A stretch of 64,000 nucleotides of DNA from assembly GCA_020438845.1 (NCBI GenBank), contig JAGQTV010000046.1, positions 1-64,000 of the forward strand. The letters run 5' to 3'. Numbering within the stretch: the first letter of the stretch is position 1; the number at the start of each line of letters is the position of its first letter. Shown here in pieces: positions 8,242 through 16,117 of the stretch. The notes under the pieces were generated by a model. That model had not been told where the DNA came from. It saw only the letters and a program-made list of their open reading frames with translations, and made no database searches. The position numbers and the translations under genes are program-made. The stretch comes from Mycobacterium sp. GTDB taxonomy: Bacteria; Actinomycetota; Actinomycetes; Mycobacteriales; Mycobacteriaceae.

Positions 8242-9591
8242 ATGACCAACCAGAACACCTTCGCGGACCTCGGCGTGCCCGCGCCCCTAGTGCGGGCGCT
8301 CAATGCCGACGGCCTGACCCACCCCACCCCGATCCAAGCGGCAACCCTGCCGGACACCCTGGCCGGACGCGATGTCCTCGGCCGCGGCAAGACCGGCAGT
8401 GGCAAAACCCTCGCCTTCTCGATCCCGCTGGTCGAACGTCTGGCGCAGAGCAAGCGTCAACCTTCCCGCCCGACGGGCCTGGTCCTGGCTCCGACCCGTG
8501 AACTGGCTACTCAGATCACCGCGGCGCTGCAGCCTCTGGCCGAGGCCTATGGGCTGCGCATCACCACAATCTTCGGCGGTGTGCCTCAGGGGCGTCAGGA
8601 ACGCGCTCTGCAGGCCGGCGTCGACATCGTCGTCGCCTGCCCCGGCCGGCTCGAGGACTTGATGGGCCAGAAGGTGGTCAGCCTGGACGCTGTCAGGGTG
8701 ACCGTGATCGATGAGGCCGATCACATGGCCGACCTCGGGTTCCTGCCCGGAGTCACCCGGATTCTGGCCGCCACCCCGGCCGGTGGGCAGCGGCTGCTCT
8801 TCTCGGCAACGCTGGACAACGGTGTCGACACGCTCGTCAAGCGCTTCCTGCGTAATGAGGTGTCGCATTCGGTCGACAGCGACACCTCACCGGTGGCGGA
8901 CATGACCCATCATGTCTTCCACGTCGCCGGCATGGAGGCCAAGAAGCAACTGGTGCACACCCTGGCATCGGGTACCGGCAGGCGGATCCTTTTCCTGCGC
9001 ACCAAACATCAGGCCCGCAAGCTGGCCAAACAGCTGACCGCTGCGGGCATTCCGTCGGTGGACTTGCACGGCAACCTGTCCCAGCCGGCCCGTGACCGCA
9101 ATCTTGCCGCGTTCACCGACGGCACCGCACGCGTGCTGGTGGCCACCGACATTGCCGCGCGCGGGGTTCACGTCGACGACGTCGAGCTGGTGGTTCACTG
9201 TGACCCGCCCGCCGAGCACAAGGCATACCTACACCGATCCGGGCGCACCGCCAGAGCCGGTCGGTCCGGGGATGTGGTGACCGTGGTGCTGCCTGAGCAG
9301 CGCAAGGACACCCAGGCATTGCTACGCAAGGCCGGCATCCGGGTCAGCCCGCAGCAGGTTGACGCCGACTCCGCATCGGTCAAGGACCTTGTCGGCGAGG
9401 TCGCGCCGTACCAAGCGCCGCCGCCACCGCAGCAGGCCGCTCCGGCCAACAGCGCCCGTCCGCGCCGCTCCGGCGGTGCGGCACAACGACGCGGGCGGCC
9501 TACCCCAACCGGGCAACAGCAATCGGCTTCGCGGTCCCGATCGGCCCAGCGCCGCCGTGCTTCGCGTCCGGTCGGTGCCTCTACGGTCTGA
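8242..9591 (+). CDS. DEAD-box ATP-dependent RNA helicase
   Basis: 449 residues, ATG at 8242. Motifs in order: Q motif region FADLGVPAPLV...HPTPIQ, motif I GRGKTGSGKT (48-56), PTRELA, motif II DEAD in VIDEADHMAD near 157, motif III SAT, and in RecA2 ATDIAARGVHVDDVELVVH and HRSGRTARAG. Residues from about 385 form a Pro/Ala then Arg/Ser-rich basic tail that ends the protein, likely an RNA-binding extension. It resembles RhlE/DeaD-type helicases, which unwind short RNA duplexes in ribosome assembly and mRNA decay. It is convergent with the NERD helicase gene, with only 20 bases between the stops. Confidence 0.93.
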   Translation: MTNQNTFADLGVPAPLVRALNADGLTHPTPIQAATLPDTLAGRDVLGRGKTGSGKTLAFSIPLVERLAQSKRQPSRPTGLVLAPTRELATQITAALQPLAEAYGLRITTIFGGVPQGRQERALQAGVDIVVACPGRLEDLMGQKVVSLDAVRVTVIDEADHMADLGFLPGVTRILAATPAGGQRLLFSATLDNGVDTLVKRFLRNEVSHSVDSDTSPVADMTHHVFHVAGMEAKKQLVHTLASGTGRRILFLRTKHQARKLAKQLTAAGIPSVDLHGNLSQPARDRNLAAFTDGTARVLVATDIAARGVHVDDVELVVHCDPPAEHKAYLHRSGRTARAGRSGDVVTVVLPEQRKDTQALLRKAGIRVSPQQVDADSASVKDLVGEVAPYQAPPPPQQAAPANSARPRRSGGAAQRRGRPTPTGQQQSASRSRSAQRRRASRPVGASTV

Positions 9592-9611
9592 CCCCGCAGG
9601 TAGGCCCGCCG

Positions 9612-11282
9612 TCATCCCCCGCTGACGGCGATCCCCAGCCGCCGGGCCACCTCCGGCCCGCCGTATTCGCGGATGAACGCCGGATCCCCGCATACCACCA
9701 ATTGGTCACGGGCCCGGGAAAGACCGACATACAGCCGTTCCCGCGCGCGGTCCAGGGAGCGACGGTCGTTGACCACCAGGACGACTGCACGCCGCTCAAG
9801 GCCTTTGAAGCCCAGTACGTGGCCGTAGAAGACCTGGTCGGCGTCCCAGAAACTGTCCCAGTAAGCGTCGATTCCCTCTGCCTGTCGTGCGATTTGTTCG
9901 GGATGGCGGCTACCGGTGGTCAGCAGTGCGACATCCTCGGGCCGCCAGCCCTCGTCGAGCAGCCGGTCTACCTCGTCGTCACCGACGTCGAAGGCGTCCT
10001 CTACCGACGCTGGCACAAATCGAGCCTGCGGACCGTCACCACCCAGGAACCGCATCTGGTGACCGACCAACGGCTGGAATGTGCTCGCGATCTGGCGGGT
10101 GTTGCGGATGTTCTGGTCGAGGATCAGCGGCACCAGGGGCACTGGTGGGGTGCCCTGGCGGTCGAACACCCGCTGCCCCTCGTCGCTGAACACGTACAAC
10201 CCGCCGGCGTCCGGGTCGCGCAGCGCGATCAGGATGGGTTCCCACCAGCTGTCCGCGAAGTCCTGCGCCTCGTCGACGACGACGGCGTCGAAGCGCTTTC
10301 CGTCCGGAAGGTTCGCGGCCAACTCCTCCATCTGCTTGGGAAGTTCGTGTTCGAAGTACTCGACGGCCTCCTTGGTGCGCTCCGTCTCCTCTGGACCACT
10401 GCCGGCACCCCACTCGATCCCGAGCATGTGGAACTCCCCGACGTAGTCGGGTCGCTGGCGATGCGACCAGGTGGAGGTGATCCGTTTGAGGTAGGACGCC
10501 AGGCCGTGGGAGTAACAAACCAATGCCACCCGCTGGCCGTCCGCGGCCAGACGACGTGCTTGTTCGGTGGCCATGAACGTCTTGCCGCTACCGGCCCCGC
10601 CCCGCACATCCACGCGCCTGAGCAACCGGATGGCATCGAGGATCATGGCCTGGCGGTCGGTGAGGATGTCGGCGGCGTCCTCGTTCTCCATTGCCCGGGC
10701 GACAACGTCGCGCTGCGGCAGACCGCGGCCGCCGAGCGCGGTCTGCAGCTGCTCGACGCCGGTCTCGGAGAGCAGGGGGCGGGCCAACTCCTGTTGGCTG
10801 ACAACTCGTTTCAGTCGGGCCACCAGCTCGGACATTTCGTCGCGGTCCACGACCTTCCAGCGTGGGCAGTCGGGCAGCGCGAAATCCTGCGGCAGTTGAC
10901 TGTTGGGCAGGACCACGACGTAGTCCCAGCGCAGCCGACCCTGGGTCCAGCGGGGATCGGCCTCGATGAAATTGCGCAGCGCGTAACAGGCTTCGCGGGC
11001 CTGGCGAACCGGCTCGATCACACGAGTGTTGCCATCGCGACGACTCCGCTGCAGCCAGTTGGCTCCGTCGTGCCAGACCTCGCCGCCCTTGACCTCGAGA
11101 CAGACGATCCCCCCACCTTCGACGGCCACCAGGAAGTCGATTTCGTGGTCTTTGAGGTGGTCGGTGACACGCTTACCGGCCACGAGGAGGTCGCGCTCGC
11201 CGAGTTGATCGATCAGGGCGCGCCACACCTTGCGCTCGGTATCGTTGGCCAGCCGCGGGCTCTCGGGCAGCAAGATGGTCAT
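9612..11282 (-). CDS. NERD-domain SF1 helicase-like protein
   Basis: 556 residues. The N-terminal nuclease-related domain (about 12-130) shows IDFLVAVEGGGIVCLEVKGG with Asp49, Glu63 and Lys65, the D-ExK metal-nuclease arrangement. A UvrD/DUF2075-like SF1 ATPase follows: Walker A GGAGSGKT (228-235), VVDEAQDF (336-342), LDQNIRNTRQIA, FKGLERRAVVLV, and YVGLSRARDQL near 515. The combination suggests a DNA- or RNA-processing motor with its own nuclease; such proteins are widespread in actinobacteria, with unknown function and sometimes in defence contexts. The gene appears to be single. A 16-bp palindrome ends 3 bases before its ATG and no ribosome binding site is visible, so leaderless expression is likely. 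Confidence 0.85.
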   Translation of the reverse strand: MTILLPESPRLANDTERKVWRALIDQLGERDLLVAGKRVTDHLKDHEIDFLVAVEGGGIVCLEVKGGEVWHDGANWLQRSRRDGNTRVIEPVRQAREACYALRNFIEADPRWTQGRLRWDYVVVLPNSQLPQDFALPDCPRWKVVDRDEMSELVARLKRVVSQQELARPLLSETGVEQLQTALGGRGLPQRDVVARAMENEDAADILTDRQAMILDAIRLLRRVDVRGGAGSGKTFMATEQARRLAADGQRVALVCYSHGLASYLKRITSTWSHRQRPDYVGEFHMLGIEWGAGSGPEETERTKEAVEYFEHELPKQMEELAANLPDGKRFDAVVVDEAQDFADSWWEPILIALRDPDAGGLYVFSDEGQRVFDRQGTPPVPLVPLILDQNIRNTRQIASTFQPLVGHQMRFLGGDGPQARFVPASVEDAFDVGDDEVDRLLDEGWRPEDVALLTTGSRHPEQIARQAEGIDAYWDSFWDADQVFYGHVLGFKGLERRAVVLVVNDRRSLDRARERLYVGLSRARDQLVVCGDPAFIREYGGPEVARRLGIAVSGG

Positions 11283-11284
11283 GG

Positions 11285-11300
11285 CTGTGATGTATCACAG
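11285..11300. promoter_or_regulatory. 16-bp perfect palindrome at the NERD-helicase start codon
   Basis: CTGTGATGTATCACAG: two 7-base arms around GT. It occupies positions -3 to -18 relative to the ATG at 11282, where a ribosome binding site or leaderless promoter would be. Its arms resemble CRP/GntR-type half sites (TGTGA), but the spacing is 4, not the 6 of CRP sites. Probable operator for the helicase gene; the binding factor is unknown. Confidence 0.5.
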
Positions 11301-11429
11301 GCGCGACGGCCGAGTGGCGGCAACAGCCCAGTGTGGCACCTGGCGAGAGCGAGCAGCGGAACGGCGTAACCACGCAAGGCCACACCCACTTCTTTGAGCG
11401 TTCCAATAAACCGCTGTAACCATCGCGCT

Positions 11430-12008
11430 ATGAACTCGCCGCGTTCGGGATTCCGTCGTACTGCTCTCGCGTCCTGGGCGCTGGCCGGTGCCGGGATCGC
11501 CGGGGTGGCGGGCGCTTCCGAATTGGCTTATGCCAGCACCCTCGGGCCCGCGCCCTCCGACGAGTCGATGGTGCAGGCCGTACTGCCCGATCCCGCCCTG
11601 CCCGGTCCCCCCCTGGCCGATCCCGCCCTGCCCGATCCCGCCCTGCCCGATCCCGCGACGGTCTCCCCGCAAGCGCCGGTCCCCGGCCCCTCCCTGCCGA
11701 CGGAACACCCGGTCGCACCGGTGGTCCAGCAGGCGCCAGCCCAGGCGGCCGCCCCTGTTCCCGCTCCCCCACCGACCTACACCCAGACCTACGCGCCGCA
11801 GCCCGCCTACACGGCGCCATTGACACCGATACGGCCGGGAACCATCGGGTCTCAAACATCGGGGTCGAGCGGAAGCAGGTCCACTTCTTCTTCCGGTTCT
11901 TCCGGTTCTTCCGGATCGTCATTCGGAAGCTCCACGAAACACATTCCGATGGGTAGCGGTTCCGGCCCCAACAAGGCCGTGCCCCATACCGTTGCCAAAG
12001 GTTCGTAG
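11430..12008 (+). CDS. Exported Pro/Ser-rich protein of a redox operon
   Basis: 192 residues from the ATG at 11430; an upstream start at 11394 lacks support. Residues 5-40 look like a signal sequence or membrane anchor (RRTALASWALAGAGIAGVAGASELAYA; it begins with twin arginines after MNSPRSGF, but lacks a full Tat motif). The rest is low complexity: four or five LPDPA-type units (about 52-75), a Pro/Ala/Gln stretch, then Ser/Gly repeats and a short basic end. There is no FMN-binding or Fe-S motif. It is followed at 15 bases by a ferric-reductase-like membrane protein, so it probably serves as the extracytoplasmic partner or anchor (inference). Confidence 0.65.
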   Translation: MNSPRSGFRRTALASWALAGAGIAGVAGASELAYASTLGPAPSDESMVQAVLPDPALPGPPLADPALPDPALPDPATVSPQAPVPGPSLPTEHPVAPVVQQAPAQAAAPVPAPPPTYTQTYAPQPAYTAPLTPIRPGTIGSQTSGSSGSRSTSSSGSSGSSGSSFGSSTKHIPMGSGSGPNKAVPHTVAKGS

Positions 12009-12023
12009 AGGACGTCGCGACTA

Positions 12024-12578
12024 ATGGACCTTCCGTTGAGCAGCGAAGCGCTCTGGGCTCTGGGGCGGGGCAACGGCATTGTCGCCCTGGCCTTCATGAC
12101 GCTGTCGGTCGTGTTGGGAATTGCGGGCCGCTCTGCGCGGCCGCTGTTCGCATTGCCACGGTTCGGAATCGCCGACATCCATCGCTTCGTCGCCTTGTCC
12201 GCAGCGATTCTCGTCGCACTGCACATCGGCCTGCTGTTCCTCGACCCCTACGCGAAACTGCGGCTGATCGACCTCGCCGTGCCCTTCATTGGCGCCTACC
12301 GGCCTGTGTGGCAAGGCCTGGGTACGGTGGCCGTCGAGCTAATCCTGGTGGTGCTCGTCTCCAGCCTGCTGCGTCAGCGGATCGGGTTGCGGGCTTTTCG
12401 TGCGGTGCACTGGATGACATATCTGCTGTGGCCGATTGCATTGGCGCATTCGCTGGGGAATGGCACCGACACGAATAGGGTCTGGTTCCTGACGTTCGCC
12501 GGAACCTGCACTGTGATGGTGGCAGCCGCACTGATCTGGCGACTGCGCGCCGACTTCGACGAATACTCCCCCGCGTGA
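12024..12578 (+). CDS. Ferric-reductase-like transmembrane protein
   Basis: 184 residues with five or six membrane helices (about 17-36, 52-71, 82-96, 101-118, 125-143, 152-172). Two histidine pairs lie in helices: His53/His67 and His129/His142, spaced 14 and 13, the bis-heme ligand pattern of ferric reductase and NADPH-oxidase-like membrane domains. The C-terminal flavin/NADPH reductase domain of true ferric reductases is absent, so an electron donor is needed. The next gene, overlapping by 4 bases, encodes a NuoF-like flavo-Fe-S protein that could supply it. It would carry electrons across the membrane; the direction and final acceptor are unknown. Confidence 0.82.
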   Translation: MDLPLSSEALWALGRGNGIVALAFMTLSVVLGIAGRSARPLFALPRFGIADIHRFVALSAAILVALHIGLLFLDPYAKLRLIDLAVPFIGAYRPVWQGLGTVAVELILVVLVSSLLRQRIGLRAFRAVHWMTYLLWPIALAHSLGNGTDTNRVWFLTFAGTCTVMVAAALIWRLRADFDEYSPA

Positions 12579-13828
12579 ACGCCCCAGCGGCGGCGCCAAC
12601 AACTCCGCGCCTATTCGCTGCGCACGGGACCACCCTCGCTGCACACCAGAAGAGCTACGGCCCACTTCCCTCCATCGGCGCTGAGTTGATCCCCATGCTC
12701 ACTGAGGCCGGATTATCGGGGCGCGGCGGCGCCGGCTTTCCCTCCGCGCGCAAGTTCGCAGCCGTCCGCGGACGCAAGCCGGTCGTGGCGGGTAACGGCG
12801 CCGAAGGCGAACCGCTGAGCCGCAAGGACACTCAACTCGTGAAACGGGCACCGCATTTGGTGCTCGACGGCCTCGCCGCGGCAGCAGCGGCGATCGGCGC
12901 CGACGCGGTCTATCTGTATCTGCACGCGGACGCCGTCCCAACCGTGAACAAGGCACTCGCCGAACGAAGGTCGGTGGGCTTGGATCGGCACCGGGTGGCC
13001 GTCATCGAAGCCCCCGACCGGTTCGTCGCCGGTGAGGAGTCCGCGGTCACCCGGTACCTTGAAGGCGGCCCTCCCTTGCCGCGGGACCGCACCGTGCTCA
13101 CCGCGGTCTCCGGAGTTCGTGGTCGCCCGACACTGGTCAACAACGTCGAGACCCTGGCCCACATCGCATTGATCGCCCGATTCGGGCCGCAGTGGTTCCG
13201 TTCGGTGGGCGATGACGACGATCCGGGAACGATGCTCGTCACACTCTCCGGGGCGTTGAACCACCACGGTGTGGTCGAAGTCCCTACCGGAATTCCCCTC
13301 ACCGATCTGTTAGCCGGCGCGGGTGGCACCGAGCTCAGCAACCTGCAAGCCGTCCTCATTGGCGGCTACCACGGAAGTTGGATTGCGGCAGCCGAATTCG
13401 GTGGCGCGCACTTGTCCCGGTCAGCACTGAAACGGTTCGGGGCGACACCCGGCGCAGGAATCATCCACGGTCTGGGCACCCGTGATTGCGGCCTGGAGGC
13501 CACCGCCGAGATCACCGCCTACCTCGCCGAGCAGAGCGCCCGCCAGTGCGGACCGTGCCTGCGGGGACTGCCCCAGCTTGCCGAGTTGGTCGGCAAGCTT
13601 GCCCAGGGACGGGCCAATGATCATCTGATCAAGGAGATTCGGCGGATGACCGGACTGGTCGAGGGCCGGGGAGCATGCCGGCATCCCGACGGCACCGCTC
13701 GGATGGTCCGCAGCGCACTGACGGCATTCGCGGGGGACATCGACCGGCACCGCAGACGGCAGTGCGTGGCAGCGGAGTTCTCCTGCGACGCGAATGCGAT
13801 TCAGGCAGGGGTCTTTTCGAACAAATAG
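12575..13828 (+). CDS. NuoF-like FMN/Fe-S protein paired with ferric-reductase-like protein
   Basis: 417 residues from a GTG inside the upstream stop (GTGA). It shows the NuoF FMN/NADH fold: GLSGRGGAGFPSARK (46-60), GNGAEGEPLSRKD, AGEESAVTRYLEGG and RPTLVNNVETLAHI, then an SLBB-like segment. In the N3 iron-sulfur region ARQCGPCLRGL keeps Cys325 and Cys328, GACRHPDG gives Cys368, but the position of the first NuoF cysteine is Ala322. Thus three of the four usual ligands are present. It is not part of a complex I operon. Likely role: NAD(P)H oxidation feeding the membrane heme protein upstream (inference). Its 3' end overlaps the convergent methyltransferase by 28 bases. Confidence 0.85.
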   Translation: MNAPAAAPTTPRLFAAHGTTLAAHQKSYGPLPSIGAELIPMLTEAGLSGRGGAGFPSARKFAAVRGRKPVVAGNGAEGEPLSRKDTQLVKRAPHLVLDGLAAAAAAIGADAVYLYLHADAVPTVNKALAERRSVGLDRHRVAVIEAPDRFVAGEESAVTRYLEGGPPLPRDRTVLTAVSGVRGRPTLVNNVETLAHIALIARFGPQWFRSVGDDDDPGTMLVTLSGALNHHGVVEVPTGIPLTDLLAGAGGTELSNLQAVLIGGYHGSWIAAAEFGGAHLSRSALKRFGATPGAGIIHGLGTRDCGLEATAEITAYLAEQSARQCGPCLRGLPQLAELVGKLAQGRANDHLIKEIRRMTGLVEGRGACRHPDGTARMVRSALTAFAGDIDRHRRRQCVAAEFSCDANAIQAGVFSNK

Positions 13829-14868
13829 TGGAACACCATCCATTCGTTTCCGCCGCCGTAGGCGAAGACCTCGGAGCAGAACAGAAGGAACATCCGCCAC
13901 CGCGCCAGGGCGATTGCCGGCGGAGTCGGCCCATCCGACAAGATGTTCATGCATTCGGCAGAGTTCGCGTCCAGACGCGCCAGCCAGGCTTCGAGCGTCC
14001 GGCTGTACTGCTTCCCATTGACGTCCCACACCTGCTTCAGTGCGAGGTCGGGGGGCAGGAAGTATTCGAACAGATCGCGGCTGGGCATCGTGCCTCCGGC
14101 GAAAAAGTACTTGCCCATCCAGTCCGTGGTCTTGAAGTCATATGCGAAGCGTCGATTTCCCAGGATCTGCACCATCATTCGACCGTCCGGCTTCAGCCAT
14201 GAACTCACTTTCGCCAGCACCATGTCGTAGTTCTTCATGTGCTCAAGCATTTCGCAGGACACGATCACATCGAATGCTCCGTGGAACTCGGGGTCATCGA
14301 AGACGCTCGCATCGGCTTTGACGTTGGCGAATCTGCCGTCATGCTTCTGGTTTCGCGACTTGATGTAGTCCTGCTGGGTGGCGCTGTTGGACAGGAACGT
14401 GACGTGGACGTCGTCGTAATTGTCCAGCACATAGGTTCCGTGTGAACCCCAACCGCAACCGAGGTCGAGCAGCCGGACCGACCCCCGTTCCTCGACCAAC
14501 GCGGCGAGGTCGAGGCGCTCTTCCAGGAAGGTGCGCAGCATGGCGGTCTCAGCTTCTTCCAAATTCGCCGAGGGCCGCTCAAACAGGCAGCAGGAGTACT
14601 TCAGATGCGGCCCCAGCATGAGGTGAAAGAACCGAGTGGGCACCTCGTAGTGCTGAATGTTGGCGTCGTCCTGATGGGTGGCTCCTGCGCTCGCGCGCAG
14701 TTTCGCGAAGTACTTCTTCTTATGGAAGTCCTGCTTCTCGGTGTCACCGCCGCATTCGAACGTCGTGACCCACGAAGCGCACATGAAGCGCACCAACCGC
14801 CGCAGCACCGCGTCGGGCAGCACACCTCTCTCCTTCAGGGAAAGCACGGCGTTAAACAGGCGTTCCAT
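13801..14868 (-). CDS. Cyclopropane-fatty-acid-synthase-like SAM methyltransferase
   Basis: 355 residues. The HYEVPTRFFHLMLGPHLKYSCC segment (73-94) matches the HYDLS..FF...L.P.M.YSCA signature of CFA/mycolic acid methyltransferases. SAM motif I is LLDLGCGWGSHG (133-144), and SCEMLEHM near 205 is motif III-like. FNAVLSLKERGVLPD at the start and the long C-terminal part with PDGRMMVQILGNRRFAYDF are atypical of mycolate enzymes, so the substrate may be a different lipid. The ATG at 14868 is only 35 bases from the divergent membrane-protein gene. The 3' end overlaps the NuoF-like gene. Confidence 0.85.
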   Translation of the reverse strand: MERLFNAVLSLKERGVLPDAVLRRLVRFMCASWVTTFECGGDTEKQDFHKKKYFAKLRASAGATHQDDANIQHYEVPTRFFHLMLGPHLKYSCCLFERPSANLEEAETAMLRTFLEERLDLAALVEERGSVRLLDLGCGWGSHGTYVLDNYDDVHVTFLSNSATQQDYIKSRNQKHDGRFANVKADASVFDDPEFHGAFDVIVSCEMLEHMKNYDMVLAKVSSWLKPDGRMMVQILGNRRFAYDFKTTDWMGKYFFAGGTMPSRDLFEYFLPPDLALKQVWDVNGKQYSRTLEAWLARLDANSAECMNILSDGPTPPAIALARWRMFLLFCSEVFAYGGGNEWMVFHYLFEKTPA

Positions 14869-14903
14869 GCCAAATATCCAAACACACCGCTTACGCTGCT
14901 GCC

Positions 14904-15773
14904 GTGACTCAGGCGACGGCTCCCACGACCGGCCGGCAGTCCAACTGGCCGGCGATGACGGCGGTGCTGCTCCTGGTGATCGGCTTCACCTACAGCGACG
15001 ACATTGTCGAGTTCGCCTTGGATCTCTCCGGCCGGACGTTCGCCGACGCCGGGCCGTGGCTTGTCTTCGCTCTGGACAGCCTGCTGGTGGTCGGAACCCT
15101 GGCGTTGAAGTGGCGGATCACCGGCCAGGACAGCCCCCCGGGCACGTTCCTGCGACGCCAGTTGACTGGCCTGTGGGGTCTGGGCGCAGCACTCGTACTG
15201 GTGTCCCACCTGGTTCTCATCGCCACCGCGGCCCCCCGGGCACGGTTGGGGGTGTCGACTTCGGTGTGGGTGAGCCTGCTCTCCACGCTGGTCTTCGTCA
15301 CCGCGATGGCGTTGATGTTGATATCCGCGCTCAGCGAGGGAAGCACAACGGCATCACGGGGCTGGGTGGTTCCGCTCGTGCTGGGAACTCTTGCCGCGCA
15401 GTTCGCCTCGGCACTGTGGTACCCGGCGATCGACGTCGAAGAAGGCTGCTCAGACGTGGCCTCCTGGTACTTCTCCGACATGGCCCACATCACTCCGGTG
15501 ATACTTCTGACCTTGGGCCTGGAGTTGAACTATCTGCGCCGCAACACGGCAGCCCAAGACGCCGGCATGCGGGTGGCACCGGTTCTGACCGTCATGATGC
15601 TCGGCGTCAGCGAGGTGTTCGCGTTATCGATGATGGTGAAGGCCGACATGCCCAAATGCGGCATGGCAGCGGTGTGGCACGAATACATCGCGTTCGTCTT
15701 CACCGCCCAATCGATGACCACTGGTTTGGCCACGCTGATGTGGCTGTTGGTGAAGGACTCGGTCCAGGAGTAG
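14904..15773 (+). CDS. Polytopic membrane protein of unknown function
   Basis: 289 residues from a GTG at 14904. Eight or so hydrophobic segments are visible (about 15-32, 48-64, 85-104, 115-137, 149-167, 186-205, 217-240, 255-283). Conserved-looking features are the acidic FTYSDDIVEFALDL segment in the first loop, VEEGCSDVASWYFSDMAHITP near 180 with one Cys, and KADMPKCGMAAVWHEYIAF near 245 with Cys and His, which might bind metal. I do not recognise the family. The gene is divergent from the methyltransferase gene with almost no 5' leader, suggesting a leaderless transcript. Confidence 0.7.
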   Translation: MTQATAPTTGRQSNWPAMTAVLLLVIGFTYSDDIVEFALDLSGRTFADAGPWLVFALDSLLVVGTLALKWRITGQDSPPGTFLRRQLTGLWGLGAALVLVSHLVLIATAAPRARLGVSTSVWVSLLSTLVFVTAMALMLISALSEGSTTASRGWVVPLVLGTLAAQFASALWYPAIDVEEGCSDVASWYFSDMAHITPVILLTLGLELNYLRRNTAAQDAGMRVAPVLTVMMLGVSEVFALSMMVKADMPKCGMAAVWHEYIAFVFTAQSMTTGLATLMWLLVKDSVQE

Positions 15774-15841
15774 CGCCCTCCCCCAGCAGACTGCCAGCGG
15801 CTCGCAAGCCGGAGTCAAGCTGGAGCAGCTTGACTGGACGA

Positions 15842-16117
15842 GTGAACACAGACGACACCGTGCGACTCGGCGGCATAGGTCAGCGACCCAAGTTACTTGC
15901 TGGCGCTTTCGGCGTTGGAGCACTGATCGTCCTGTCCGCCACGGCCATCCACGAGGGCATGGCCCCGGGCATTACGCACAGTGTTCAGGCCGGCGGCCGC
16001 GGAAACCCGACCGGGAACGCGACGGCCCCGGCTAAGCCACCCAAGATGCTGCTCGGAGAGACCGCCGGCGAAGGGCCGACGACCACCACTCTTCCGTCTG
16101 CGGCACCGCTCCACTAA
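15842..16117 (+). CDS. Small single-span membrane/exported protein
   Basis: 91 residues from a GTG at 15842 (another GTG at 15860 is possible). Residues about 18-36 are hydrophobic (LLAGAFGVGALIVLSATAI), followed by a short polar exterior part with Gly, Pro and a Thr run (GPTTTTLPSAAPLH) as in many small mycobacterial exported proteins. No catalytic motif. It begins 68 bases after the preceding membrane-protein gene, so co-transcription is plausible. Its stop overlaps the stop of the convergent C39-like gene by two bases. Coding status rests on the membrane pattern and the tight packing. Confidence 0.55.
   Translation: MNTDDTVRLGGIGQRPKLLAGAFGVGALIVLSATAIHEGMAPGITHSVQAGGRGNPTGNATAPAKPPKMLLGETAGEGPTTTTLPSAAPLH

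Noticed and set aside
11285-11300. Classical CRP binding site
   Set aside because: TGTGA and TCACA are separated by 4, not 6, bases; kept as an unspecified palindrome.
9702-11369. 555-codon plus-strand frame
   Set aside because: Antisense to the NERD helicase, which carries Walker and DEAQ motifs.
14678-15841. Upstream extension of the small exported protein at 15842
   Set aside because: The extension overlaps the membrane-protein gene on the same strand in another frame and lacks protein-like character; only the last 91 codons look real.
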